Assembly (NCBI GenBank): GCA_004565275.1
Contig: SDOX01000122.1
Location: 384,642 to 448,641 of the forward strand
Reading direction: 5' to 3'
DNA: 64,000 nucleotides
Source: Nannochloropsis salina CCMP1776
Taxonomy: Eukaryota > Sar > Eustigmatophyceae > Eustigmatales > Monodopsidaceae
The position numbers and the translations under genes are program-made. Below the pieces are notes generated by a model. That model was not told the DNA's origin. It searched no databases and saw only the letters and a program-made list of their open reading frames with translations. Of the stretch, positions 53,465 through 63,603 are shown piece by piece. Every line of letters begins with the position of its first letter. Position 1 is the first letter of the stretch.

Positions 53465-56170
53465 TCAAGGAAAGTGCGCCGCATGGGCACCATCCTCTTC
53501 GATTTCCGCAGGCAACAATTTGGGGAAAACTCGTTTGAATAAAGGCAGACATACTGTGTCGCTTTGCTGAATGATTCTGTTGAATCGCACTTTCATCAGA
53601 CCATGCGTGCCGACTGGTTCCCGTATGTGCCCCGCCGCACCGAGCTTGGTAGACAACTCCGCGGGTTTGAACCACTTCACGTCCTCCGGGTTGTAGAACA
53701 TGTGCTTGACGACCGCCGAGCGCCGTTTGACTCGTATGGGGTAACCGGTCAGCAAAATGCGCTTCAAAATGATGCGGTCCGGATCAACAGTGTGTAGAGT
53801 ACCTGTGGCAACCAAGTTCAGGTCGCGCGTGTGTGATTTTGGCTCCACCACCCCGGCTGTGGCAGGCAGAAAAGAGCCGCTTCCTCCCGTCCTGGACGGC
53901 GTCGTGGCTGTCCCGCCTTCCTCTCCTATCTCGTCAGGCGACGACTTGCGAAACACGAGGACAGGGCAAGGGGGCATACTGACGGGCCCGAAGACGGTGG
54001 CAACGGCGAAACGACCCCCGTGTAGAAAGCGGGAAAATTTATGTTTGTCGCAATTGAGGTTGTGCTCCGAAAAGACGGGGCGGGCCTCGAAGGAGCGGAA
54101 GCCGGTGTAGAACACGAGCCGGTCTTTGCTCTTAACGGGAGTCGAGCAGGCCGGGTGCCTGAGGATGTTGAAGTGCAAGACGCTAACTTTGTTCTCGTAG
54201 CGCAGCAACGAGAAGACCGTCAACGGCGACTCCTGTGCTTGCAATCGCTGCGCTCGCTTTCCCACCTCCGCAGGGACACCCCCGAGCTCCAACGTGACGT
54301 AGGAGCCCGCCGGCACAAACTCCTCCGAGAACTTGTCGCTGCTCTTCTCATCCTCCACCTCCATCCCACTCTCGTCTTCCCCATCTTTTTTCTTCGTCGC
54401 GCTCGACGCGGGTGGGGGCAACAAGGTCGCCAGCAGGTGCCGGTTCTGCGCCTTTTCTCTCTCCTCCATCTCGCTCGTCACTCGCGCAAGAGAGGCCGCG
54501 AAACTGGAAAATTTGAATATCCGAGCGTACTCGCGAGGCAGGGATTCGTTGGGATCCCAGGGGCTGGTGCGCAGGCTCTTGAGAGCTCGGTAGCGCGCGA
54601 AACGCTCCTTGGCGGGCCGATCGTCCGGAGTCTGCACTTCATCGGGAAACTCAAGCTCATCCTTCTCAAGCTGCCTCACTTGTCGCCCCTGTCGCTGCTG
54701 CTCACTTCCTATCGATAGGCTCTGGTCCTCCTCCTCATCCTCCTCCTCATCCTCCTCCTCCTCCCCCTCCTCTTCCTCCCCACCCTCGTCATTCTCCCCT
54801 TCCCCCTCCTCCCCCTCGAACCAGGACGCCTGATACTCCGACATGTTTTTCAACAGCTTCTCCTTCGCAGCCTTTTTCTTCTTCTCCCCCCCCTCCTCAT
54901 TGTCGTCAGGCCACTCCCCCCCCCCTTCTTCCGCCATAGGCCAGGTCTGCTCGCCTGCAAGTTCGTCCACGTCCGCCCACATCTTCAAAGCTTCCTCCCG
55001 CGCCGGTCCTGGCGCTGCCACCGCCATAACCTCCTCTTCATGGCTTCCAGCATCCTCCGTAGAAAGCGCGACTTGCATGTGTGACGAGGACGAGGATGCG
55101 CCTCGCAAGGGGCAAGGCTCTTCCCCCCGGCTACTGAGGATACGGTCCATGGCGTAGGTGCCCATGCCCGGGACATGCACAAGTTGATTGACGCCCAGAG
55201 GCTTCCCACGCACGTAGCCCCGCACGCGCAGCACGCCCTCATCCTCCTCAGACCCTCCCCCTCCTCCCTTTTCCCCCAGCCCTCGCTCGTGCGCGCCCCC
55301 CTCCCGTCTCTTTCCTGGCGCCGGGGACCAGCTCACGGCGTCGGCCACGATGAAGGACCGCGCCTGCCGCCACTGCACGCTGGGCACGCCGGGCGTGGAC
55401 AGGACGCGCAGCAACTGCGCGAGGTTGCCGCTCTCTCCCACCTTCACCTTGTCCCCAAACTCCGTCTCGAAGAAGCGATGTCCGTACCGCCGTAGCTCGG
55501 GCTCGCTCTTGCGTCCCTTGTGGTGCTCGAGCCCGTGGATGATGCCGGCGGTCGTGGGCAGACCTTGGGCCCGCAAGGCTGAGAGCGCTAGGTCACCCTC
55601 CTGCGCCACGGCCCCTTCCGCGCCCCTGCTCACATCCAGAATGAAGAGTACCAGGTCTGCCACTCGCGCTGCCTCCAAGGCCTCGTGCAGCCCGAAGTGG
55701 GGGAGCAAAAAGGTAAACCGTTGCTTCAAATTCTTGAAAGCCGCTGTCAGAGCCCCTGGGCTCGACACAGTAACGTCTTCTCCTGCTGCTTGCTGAGGCT
55801 CGCGAGTCTTAAACAAAGCCTCTTGTACAGTATGTAAATCACAGTACGGAGAAAGAGGCAGGAGGGCCACAAGCGAGGGAGGACCGAGGGCGGAGCCTGT
55901 GCGCCGCTGCAAAAACTGCTCTTGCCGCTTTTGTTCCTTCACCTGCCGGGCACGATTCAGGCGATCTCGCTTGAAATCGTTTTCAAAGGTACGTTGTTTG
56001 TTTCCTTGGCGCTGCTGTGATGTCGCAGACGAGGCGACGGAGACATGGCTGCTAACAGCAGTGACCTTGCCGCCCTCATCGCGCTTAACCGCACGCTTTG
56101 ACGCCAGGTGTCGACGCGCTTTGTGCTTCTTGTTTTGCTGCTTGAGCTTTCCAGCCCGGTGATGAAACAT
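53465..56170 (-). CDS. TSR1: TSR1 pre-rRNA processing protein (40S assembly)
   Basis: Intronless, 901 residues from ATG 56170 (MFHHRAGKLKQQNKKHK), which matches the family N-terminus; an ATG 51 bases upstream would add 17 residues. The order is the basic N-terminus, a GTPase-like domain lacking working P-loop motifs (ARVADLVLFILDVSRG, GHRFFETEFGDKVKVG), a long acidic central insert (EEEDEEEDEEEDQSL), then the conserved ARYRALKSLRTSPWDPNESLPREYARIF and the C-terminal beta-barrel ending GYPIRVKRRSAVVKHMFYN, WFKPAELSTKLGAAGHI, GTHGLMKVRFNR. TSR1 binds pre-40S particles in place of eIF5B. The acidic insert is longer than in yeast. Confidence 0.94.
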   Translation of the reverse strand: MFHHRAGKLKQQNKKHKARRHLASKRAVKRDEGGKVTAVSSHVSVASSATSQQRQGNKQRTFENDFKRDRLNRARQVKEQKRQEQFLQRRTGSALGPPSLVALLPLSPYCDLHTVQEALFKTREPQQAAGEDVTVSSPGALTAAFKNLKQRFTFLLPHFGLHEALEAARVADLVLFILDVSRGAEGAVAQEGDLALSALRAQGLPTTAGIIHGLEHHKGRKSEPELRRYGHRFFETEFGDKVKVGESGNLAQLLRVLSTPGVPSVQWRQARSFIVADAVSWSPAPGKRREGGAHERGLGEKGGGGGSEEDEGVLRVRGYVRGKPLGVNQLVHVPGMGTYAMDRILSSRGEEPCPLRGASSSSSHMQVALSTEDAGSHEEEVMAVAAPGPAREEALKMWADVDELAGEQTWPMAEEGGGEWPDDNEEGGEKKKKAAKEKLLKNMSEYQASWFEGEEGEGENDEGGEEEEGEEEEDEEEDEEEDQSLSIGSEQQRQGRQVRQLEKDELEFPDEVQTPDDRPAKERFARYRALKSLRTSPWDPNESLPREYARIFKFSSFAASLARVTSEMEEREKAQNRHLLATLLPPPASSATKKKDGEDESGMEVEDEKSSDKFSEEFVPAGSYVTLELGGVPAEVGKRAQRLQAQESPLTVFSLLRYENKVSVLHFNILRHPACSTPVKSKDRLVFYTGFRSFEARPVFSEHNLNCDKHKFSRFLHGGRFAVATVFGPVSMPPCPVLVFRKSSPDEIGEEGGTATTPSRTGGSGSFLPATAGVVEPKSHTRDLNLVATGTLHTVDPDRIILKRILLTGYPIRVKRRSAVVKHMFYNPEDVKWFKPAELSTKLGAAGHIREPVGTHGLMKVRFNRIIQQSDTVCLPLFKRVFPKLLPAEIEEDGAHAAHFP

Positions 56171-56221
56171 CTGACGCCATGATATGCATTCGATATACAA
56201 GAACGGTGAGGGAGCCAGCAT

Positions 56222-56579
56222 TGTCGTTGGAAAAAGGGATTTGTATGGGGGCCAGTCAAGTTACTTGGGCCAACCTGGATGGATACGATTCCTAACAATT
56301 AAGGCCCGCAGTGTGTCCCCAAATACGGGCAAGCAGGGTGCACACGAATCCTACAACAGGGTTCTATCATTGAATGGACGATTGATCTTTGATGGGGGTT
56401 CGATCATTGCTTAAGTCCCCGTGAAACATATGAGAAGGCTTTGATTAGGAGCCCTCGCCGACCTCCCGCCTCCTCCAGCCAAATTCGCCCCAGGTACATG
56501 AGGCAGTTTGCAAAAGATAAGTTTCCATGAAGATTTGTTTACCTTTCTTCAGGCGAAGTACAAAGCTACACTTGTGTTG
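56222..56579. other. divergent promoter region, TSR1 and DGAT2-like
   Basis: About 360 bases; a 5' UTR exon or start-bearing exon of the acyltransferase may lie near 56440-56530 but was not resolved. Confidence 0.35.
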
Positions 56580-58059
56580 ATGGTTTCCAGGGCTCGGGTC
56601 TCCAGTCGTCCTCCGGTAAGTGCATCTAATGTCAAGCCCCGAGGGTCGTGGCCCATTGTCGACATGATCCCCCAGCCTCAGCTACGTTTTTCGCCCCTAT
56701 GTATTCATGCAAGAGGCTTTCGTTCTTTAAGAAGACGATTAACATCGTCTTTTTCTAACACTCTATACTTTTGCTGTTATGTATGACTCCGTTGCCCCTT
56801 CCACCTCACCTACACCGTAGCCAGGCTTCAAGGAGCGGCTAATCGGGGGCCTCCTATTGGCCTCTCTCGTTTATGTCTGGCTATTCGGTGTCATCGTTAT
56901 ACCTCTGGCGATTTATTTAGTGTTAGCAAGGGTAAGCGGTTTGAGTCGCAAATATCTCGATGGTTGGTGTAGTTGGGAAACGCAAATGCTCTGTCGTACC
57001 TCCGCCGTTATTTCTCCCTCGGAGCCTTGTTAATTCTTTTTTTGCGCCGACACACACGATTGACTCATCACGCTGATTTTCCCGCATTAATTCATTTGAC
57101 ATAAATCAGGGTGATCATACCCTGGTCCTGGCACTGCTGGTATACTATGCCTATCGCTTTGTCTTCCCCACCAAGGAATGGGCGTTTGTCCGCGACATCT
57201 ACCGTGCGGGCAACCGGTACTTCCACCCGCAAGAGGTGGTATTCGATGGCTTCGAGAGGATTGATCCGGGTTCTAGGTCCTTGATCTGCATGCATCCTCA
57301 CGGAATTCTGACCGTGGGGTGGGCACTGACCAGCACCAGCCCGACCATGAGCCACGCACACGTCAAGTGGTTGGTGACCGAGGCCTTGCTACGGCTTCCC
57401 TTCATCAGGTAAGCGATACTCTGGCTGAGTTGAATTCGTCCAGCCCCTTTGGTTGATCCCCACATATGCCGACAACGACCAATGGGGGTATCTCCCTCCC
57501 CGCCATTCTTTCCTCCACCTTTTGCCTCCGCATCCTTGGCAGCGATTTCCTCTCCTGGAATGGCTGCGCGCACGTTAGCAAAGCCTACATGCAGGCTCGG
57601 ATGAGTAAGGGTGCCAACCTAGCCCTGCTTCCTGGGGGTTTCGAAGAGGCCTCGCTTTACCAACGCAACGCTTACCGAATTTACATCCGGAAACGGACTG
57701 GATTTATCGCCTACGCGCTTCGCTACGGCTACCGCGTCTACCCTGCTTTTGTGTTCGGGGAGGAGAAGTGCTACTACTCCCTACTGCCTGACTGGGCGTG
57801 GTTGACCGCTGTCAGGCTGTGGGTTAACAAATATCGCGTGCCGGCCGTGGCCTTCGTGGGCAAGCTCTTCCTAGTGCCGGGCTGGGACCAGCCGTTAATC
57901 ACCGTGATAGGCAGTCCAGTGCAGCTCCCCAGGATAGAGAACGCCGACCAAAAGGACGTGGAGAGGTACCATCAGGTGTACGTCAAAGCCCTGCTGGAGC
58001 TGTTCGATAAGCATAAGGGGGCATATGCGGAGGCGGGGGCATCTTTGGAGGTTTGGTGA
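56580..58059 (+). CDS. DGAT2-family acyltransferase
   Basis: Four exons, 56580-56615, 56821-56931, 57110-57408 and 57543-58059, give 320 residues. A membrane hairpin (LIGGLLLASLVYVWLFGVIV) is near the N-terminus. The acyltransferase core has HPHG at about 111-114 (ICMHPHGILTVGWAL), GGFEEASLYQRNAYRIYIRK and FIAYALRYGYRVYPAFVFGE, then GWDQPLITVIGSPVQLP and the closing YVKALLELFDKHK helix, all standard DGAT2/MOGAT landmarks. These enzymes make triacylglycerol from diacylglycerol and acyl-CoA in the ER. Length fits the family (about 320-380). An additional upstream exon is possible, as exon 1 has only 12 codons. Confidence 0.88.
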
Positions 58060-58288
58060 GAGGATGATTGGGGGTGTTAGGATCTCAGTGCCTGCTTAGA
58101 AGGGTCGACAAGAGAGGCGAACACTCTGTTAGGCTTTGTGGGTACTGAATAGGGTTTGGCATCAAAGTAACTATTTCATGTCGCTTTTCTCGTCTCGTCC
58201 ACACACCGCGCTATATTACTTGATATTTTGGAGCACGCGAACTCCGCAGTCCGCAGAGTTCAACTACCCAAAATTCACTTCCCACTTA

Positions 58289-60037
58289 TTACCGAGACTT
58301 AATGTTTAATGCGCTTTTTACATTGTCCTGCACGGGGGCCTGTGGCGCCAACCCCTCCGCGTCTCCTCGCTCGCCCTCCCCCCCCTTCTTCGCGGCCACG
58401 AAGAAGACACAGTCGTATACTGTGCGCATCATCGACGTGGGATCCGCCGCGTAGGTAACGGGCCCGCGAAATTCTTCTTTTTTCATGTCGAAACGGAAAG
58501 CACCCCCCCCTTCCCCCTCCTGTCCCGTCATGGCATGCCTGATCTCCTCCCAGGAAAGCTCGACCGACCGTCTGAACCGCTCATCCTCCTCCTCCCCCAC
58601 GCCCATGGGCCCTCCGCCCTTCCAATGGTATAGGAGGGGTCCAAAATTAATCCAAATACCCCCTGGTCGAAGGAGCCGATGAATGGTCTCCATGTATTCG
58701 AACACCACGGGCGCCGTATCCAGGAAGAAGCAGGTGACCAGGGCGTCCCAGCAGCCTCGCTGCTCCCCGTAGACCTCTAGGAACTCCCCCGCCGTCATGC
58801 TGAAGTCTGGTGTAAGACATTTTCGAGGAACATGGGCCGCATCATGGCATTCCTGCTCTTCATACCCGCCTCCCTCATCCTGGTCCTCCCCCTCTTCCCA
58901 CCCCACTTCCAGCTTCATCTCAGGGCCCCTCCCGCGTGGTGCCTCTCGTTTCCTTCCGCCTCTTGCCTTCACATTGGCCGATCTTTCCTCTTCGGTGGGC
59001 TCCTCTTCCACATCACGCTCTCGCAACATCTCTGCGGGAGACACATCTGGAACCAGCACCGGCCTCACGTTGTCGCCGAGCCTGACAAGGTTGCAACTCT
59101 GCTCCGCGAACGGGAACAGGCGGAGACTTTTCGCACTTTCTCCGTGGTTCAAGAGAAAGTTCGAGGTTAAAAGCATAAAATAAGAGAATTCATTCCCTTG
59201 GCAGGCGTAACCGCGGCCGACAACTTCTAATGGTAAGCGCCCAAGGCCCGCGCCCGGCACCAGTACTCTCTGCCGACCTCGATTCGAGTCATCCACGGGC
59301 AAAAACTCAGCTAAAGCGTCCAGAATAACATCAAAACATGCAGCGCGCTCACCGGCCCCCTCCTCGGACCATTCTCGCATGCAACTGTGGAGAGTGGCAT
59401 AAATTTTGGTCATATTCGCTGGGCTTGTTAGAATTTGTCTTGGAGCTAACGTTGCTTGTCGCGCTAGCTGTTTTTGAGCTTGGTCCAGTATGCCCTCAGC
59501 AGGTACAATTTCATGGATACCTCTTACCACCGCATTTAAGAAGGCTTGGTTGTCAACAATGGCCTTGCGGTGCTCCCGCAGGGCGGGTGCTAACGATTGA
59601 GGAGGAAGCAATGAAGCGAAGTGCTCCGGAAGACGGCCTAAATGGACCCATCGCCGCTCCAACTCAATTCCAGCAAATTTGCTATATTCCAAGAAGGCAG
59701 TAACCACCTCTAACAAATGTTGTTGCTCCTTGTGCATCTCCTCCGGAGTAGCTAACGACGTTGAGGTCGGTGGGGGGACGGGTCGATGTGTTACGTTTTG
59801 CTCGCAATGTCCTCCATTTTTCCCCAGGCCACCACGCAGTATTTCACCACAGCCTCCACTTACAGTTTGATAATCATCCCTCCCCGTCATCACAATGTCC
59901 CTGTGCGTGTAGACGAGCAGGTATGACGCAAGAGTGAACTCTATACTTCCCCGACCTCCTCCCTCCCTCCCGTGGCTTGTGGCCGCCTTTTGGCGACGAG
60001 CAGCTCCGCCGGGATACTCTTGTTTAATGCTGCCCAT
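58289..60037 (-). CDS. carnosine N-methyltransferase-like (N2227 family) enzyme
   Basis: Intronless, 582 residues from ATG 60037 (MGSIKQEYPGG); ATG 59890 is an alternative. The N2227 domain starts HLLEVVTAFLEYSKFAGIELERR. The SAM-binding motif is VLVPGAGLGRLPLEVVGRGY, followed by NEFSYFMLLTSNFLLN. After a charged lineage-specific insert (about 75 residues with RKREAPRGRG and EEGEDQDEGGG), the catalytic part resumes with FSMTAGEFLEVYG, WDALVTCFFLDTAPVVFEYM and LRPGGIWINFGPLLYHW. CARNMT1 methylates carnosine and protein histidines (N-pi). The partner substrate in algae is unknown. Confidence 0.9.
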   Translation of the reverse strand: MGSIKQEYPGGAARRQKAATSHGREGGGRGSIEFTLASYLLVYTHRDIVMTGRDDYQTVSGGCGEILRGGLGKNGGHCEQNVTHRPVPPPTSTSLATPEEMHKEQQHLLEVVTAFLEYSKFAGIELERRWVHLGRLPEHFASLLPPQSLAPALREHRKAIVDNQAFLNAVVRGIHEIVPAEGILDQAQKQLARQATLAPRQILTSPANMTKIYATLHSCMREWSEEGAGERAACFDVILDALAEFLPVDDSNRGRQRVLVPGAGLGRLPLEVVGRGYACQGNEFSYFMLLTSNFLLNHGESAKSLRLFPFAEQSCNLVRLGDNVRPVLVPDVSPAEMLRERDVEEEPTEEERSANVKARGGRKREAPRGRGPEMKLEVGWEEGEDQDEGGGYEEQECHDAAHVPRKCLTPDFSMTAGEFLEVYGEQRGCWDALVTCFFLDTAPVVFEYMETIHRLLRPGGIWINFGPLLYHWKGGGPMGVGEEEDERFRRSVELSWEEIRHAMTGQEGEGGGAFRFDMKKEEFRGPVTYAADPTSMMRTVYDCVFFVAAKKGGEGERGDAEGLAPQAPVQDNVKSALNIKSR

Positions 60038-60088
60038 TCCACTCAACAGGTCGCATTGAATCAACCACACACAGCGCACGTGAATTTC

Positions 60089-61721
60089 ATGGCCAGCTGT
60101 GCGATTTCGGCCTCTGCGTCTCTATGCCGGCGTGTGTGTAAGAGGCATTTTTTCAGAACGCGCTTTCCACCACAACGATCGTTTTGTGCTGCAGAAGGGC
60201 AAGCTGGAGGGACAAGCGCATCAAATGCGAATGCTACTGGCTTTTCGATTACTTCGAGGGAAGCACGGCGTCAAAAGTGGTTGAAAGAGAAAGCGGCGGC
60301 TCAAGAGGCGTCCGCTGTAGGATCAAAGGTAGGCTTACGAAGTGTCGGGGGTCACACGATTGGCAGGGCATGGAATTGGCGGAGCACATTGGAAGCGCAT
60401 GTTTGCGGGCGCAAATTTTCTTCATGATTGATTTATCTTTGCTTTCGAAAATACCCGCATACCGTTGTTGGAGCAGGCAGGCAGCTCGGTGGGAAATTCC
60501 GCGGCGATAGCTGCTGACCCTGCCTCCTCGGGCGCCGCTCCCAGCCATGCAGCCTCCGCCGCGATCAAGCTCCTGGCTGCCGGTGGAGCGGCAGGTGTTG
60601 CATACGTGGTTTATGAAACTTCGGCTGGCGACAAAAGCACCGACGACGTCCTCCGCGCCTCCCCCTTGGGTCGCCCTTACGCGTGGCTTTACGACGCAGT
60701 CTTCTCACCCTTCGTCAATCCCTCCCGCGAAAAGCTCCTGCCCGACTGGCACAGTATTCCCAACATCCCACCGGACGCGCCCTGCCCCCCGACGCTCGTA
60801 CTCGACCTAGAGGATACCCTGGTTCACGCGACCTGGGACCCGAAGTACGGCTGGCGGTATGCCAAACGTCCTGGCGTGGACCGCCTCCTGCAGGACCTGA
60901 GCAAGTACTACGAGATCGTGCTCTTCTCGCCCAGCAACTTCGGGGTGGTCGACCCCATCACCTGGACCCTGGACAAACAGGGCCTGATCATGCACCGGCT
61001 CTACAAGGACTCGACGCGCTTTCACCAGGGCAAGCACGTCAAGGACCTGAGCAAGTTGAACCGGGACCTGCGCAAGGTGGTGATTGTGGACGACGACCCC
61101 GAGGCCTTCCAGTTCCAGCCCGAGAATGGAATCCGCATTAAGCCTTTCCGCAATGCCAAGGACAAGGCGGATCGCTCGCTCGAGAAGCTCCGGGGCTTCC
61201 TGCTAGCCCTGGTCATGGAGGGCGTCGCCGACGACATCCCCGCCGTCCTCCGCCAGTTCCAGGGCCTGGACGCGGAGCAGATCGGAGACGCCTACGCCAG
61301 TATGCTGCGTCGAGCCCAAGTCCGAGAGATGGAGAAGCAGCAGAGGGGTCTGGGCGGACTCTTGCGGTCGGGGAGGGCCTTCCAGAGCATGGGCCACGGC
61401 ATGCCCGGGAACGCTGCCCGCTCGCCCGCGGCGCCCACCCGCCTCTCGGCCAAGGACATTGTGGGGGAGCCGATGGGGGAAAGCGCACAGCCAAACTCCA
61501 CCGTGGCGGCGGCAGCGGCGGTGCCCGACCAGCCCCACCAGACTCCGCCCCCCCCGCCCGGGCCGGTCAAGAAGGGCAAGCTCTGGCAGCGGTACCAGGA
61601 TTACTTGAAGGAGGCGGAAGAGGACCAGAGGCGCAAGCTGGAGCTGTGGAGCAAGAAGCAGCAGCAGCGGGAGGAAGAAGCACGCCGACAGGCCATCGCG
61701 GCGGGAGTGGGGGGGCAATGA
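60089..61721 (+). CDS. TIM50: TIM50-like mitochondrial import translocase subunit
   Basis: Two exons, 60089-60328 and 60477-61721, give 494 residues. A presequence (SLCRRVCKRHFFRTRF) is followed by a single span (AIKLLAAGGAAGVAYVVY). The NLI/FCP1-like domain is complete: PPTLVLDLEDTLVHATWDPKYGW, RPGVDRLLQDLSKYYEIVLFSPSN, DSTRFHQGKHVKDLSKLNRDL and VVIVDDDPEAFQFQPENGI. TIM50 is the TIM23 receptor in the intermembrane space. The motif is DLEDT rather than the phosphatase DxDxT, fitting a receptor role. The C-terminal 150 residues are Gly/Pro/Gln-rich with a basic coiled coil. It starts 51 bases from the divergent methyltransferase gene. Confidence 0.93.
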
Positions 61722-62154
61722 AGGGCCAATGTCGTAGCCAACGCGCTAGACATTAAAAAATAAATCATTATGAAACATCTTTTCACAATCTCTACATGTT
61801 TTTGCTTTCAAAAACGATGTATTTGTTTGCCTTGGGTTTGTGGCAGCCGTCCACGGCGAGGCATTGGACAAGCTTCCACGCGCGAATCAAATAGAACATC
61901 CATAAAGCAAAGACGAGCCGCTACAGTGTTGTCCGTCACCTGGGCGCCTTTTCTTTCTTTACAAAGAGTGCACCGGCTTTCTTCATCCCGACGAGCGGGC
62001 CAGTCCAGCCGATCGCGCTCTAAAAGCTATGGCTCCCTTCGAGATCCTCCAACCCGTTCCCTCCGACGATAAAGGACAAAGAAGGCGATGGCCCCCGATC
62101 AACGAGATGGGCCCAAAGCTTTGAGTGTATCTTCTCAGGCATGGCAGCGATGGC
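61722..62154. other. convergent 3' region, no gene
   Basis: Between the stops of TIM50 and the COX7C-like gene. No supported coding frame. Confidence 0.4.
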
Positions 62155-62825
62155 TCACTTGGTGAAACCCTGCCGGAAAAAAAGACGGGAACACAAGAGC
62201 TGTGAATATCTCGCGATAGAACGCACGGAGACACGAAGAGAACGGACAAGAGCCACTATATTGCATCGCACGCACCTGTTTCTTGTTCTGAAATTTCCAT
62301 GAAGCCCTGTTTTGACATGTATTGGTCCCGTCATGTCCATGTGCAAGAGGGTTAGTGTTTTGAAGTTCCGGCTCTCACCCTTCATCGGTCATGTCTGGTG
62401 CGTTTTGCCTTCACTTACACAACGAGGCCAGTACCGAGAGTGACACCGCCGCCCACGAGCACGGCCACAAACGTTTTGTTGAACGGGGGTTCAAAAACGT
62501 GGTGGGGATGGTGACCACCGTCGCCTCCCATCATGCGCCTGTTGAGAGAACAGAGAAAGGTCACCAGCTGGCAAGTATTGCAAAGCACATCCCAGGCGAG
62601 CCACTTCGATCATCTCGCAAATGTATACTTCGATCATCTCGCAAATGTATACAACACAATATCCCATCTTCATCTTCTTTTAAGATTTGCAGATAATGCG
62701 TCCTCCTCCAAAAATCACGCCCATTCAATAATCTTTGACAAAAGCATCTTCTACCTGGAAATGAGCTGCGCCTGGTTCTTGGCAGGCTTGACGCGGGCCG
62801 CGATTCCGCGAACAACACCGAGCAT
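62155..62825 (-). CDS. tiny mitochondrial membrane protein, COX7C-like
   Basis: Four minus-strand exons, 62825-62755, 62538-62419, 62306-62276 and 62169-62155, give 78 residues. An N-terminal presequence (MLGVVRGIAARVKPAKN) precedes a His-rich stretch and HVFEPPFNKTFVAVLVGGGV, one membrane span (FVAVLVGGGVTLGTGLVVAS), and the end WKFQNKKQGFTK. The EPPFNK lead-in, single span and basic KKQG tail resemble small cytochrome c oxidase subunits (COX7C/COX8 type) or complex I accessory subunits; the exact family is not certain. Exons 3 and 4 are 31 and 15 bases, yet all joins are phase-consistent with good GT-AG sites. Confidence 0.65.
62603..62650. repeat. 24-base perfect tandem duplication
   Basis: Two adjacent identical 24-base copies (62603-62626 and 62627-62650) lie in the first intron of the COX7C-like gene. 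A recent slippage or repair event. Confidence 0.9.
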
Positions 62826-63603
62826 GATTGAAAAAGCTGTAATTTTGTGTGTACCTTCGTAAGCTTGCTAAATGCGTTTGAAGAGGACATGGGTGAGAGC
62901 ATTCCAGCGCGTACATTAGCACTGTGCTTGGAGAGCGGCATTGCGTCATCAAAAAAGCTGAGCACGCATATGTACGTCAGCCACTCAAGACAAAATGCGA
63001 CAAGAATACCACATCAGCTCTAACTCTAACACAACAAAAAAGCAGCAATGGTGTGCTTTTTGTTCGCGGTTGCCCTAGGTTCTCGTAGCTACGGCTTAAA
63101 GGGACGGGCCTGCCGGTCTCGTCTCGCTAGTTGTGGACCGGCAGGGGCTCCATCTCATTCAGCTTTTACCTTTACGAAGACACCAGGATCCTCTTGTGGC
63201 TCTTACACGCCCCCAAAATGATTTGAGATTGATTTAACCGTACTCGGCATTCGGACGCCCTGCACTCGACACCAGGCCTCCACTCGGCCTATGCGAGCGC
63301 GACATTCCCCGGTCGCGCTAGTTGTGCACCGGCAGGGGCTACCTCTGTACGTCCTCTTCGAGGCCCTCGCCGCCTCGCCGACAAGGGAGACAAATGTTCG
63401 CGCCCTGCACGCCGCAATCGTGGTTTAGACGCAGACGGATGGATGCTGCCTCCACCTTGTGCTGGGAAGCTGTCACGAGGCATCAAAGTGGCGGCCAAAA
63501 AATGTGGGTCACCGGGACTTAACTTTTTTTTCCTCATGCACATTTTCACATTCATACTTACCATATCCGTACGCGCGCTACGAAGTGAAGCGACTTCGCA
63601 ACC
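62826..63603. other. divergent region with hairpin and direct repeat
   Basis: Promoter space for the COX7C-like and sterol reductase genes. It holds a 10-bp perfect hairpin at 63109-63145 (17-base loop) and a 30-base direct repeat (27/30 identical) at 63121-63150 and 63312-63341. No protein frame is supported. Confidence 0.5.
63109..63145. repeat. 10-bp inverted repeat (hairpin)
   Basis: CCTGCCGGTC at 63109-63118 is the exact reverse complement of GACCGGCAGG at 63136-63145. The right arm and loop recur 190 bases downstream. Function unknown. Confidence 0.75.

Noticed and set aside
60827-60845. TIM50 domain as an active CTD phosphatase
   Set aside because: The motif is DLEDT, not DxDxT, and the presequence plus single span fit the import receptor.
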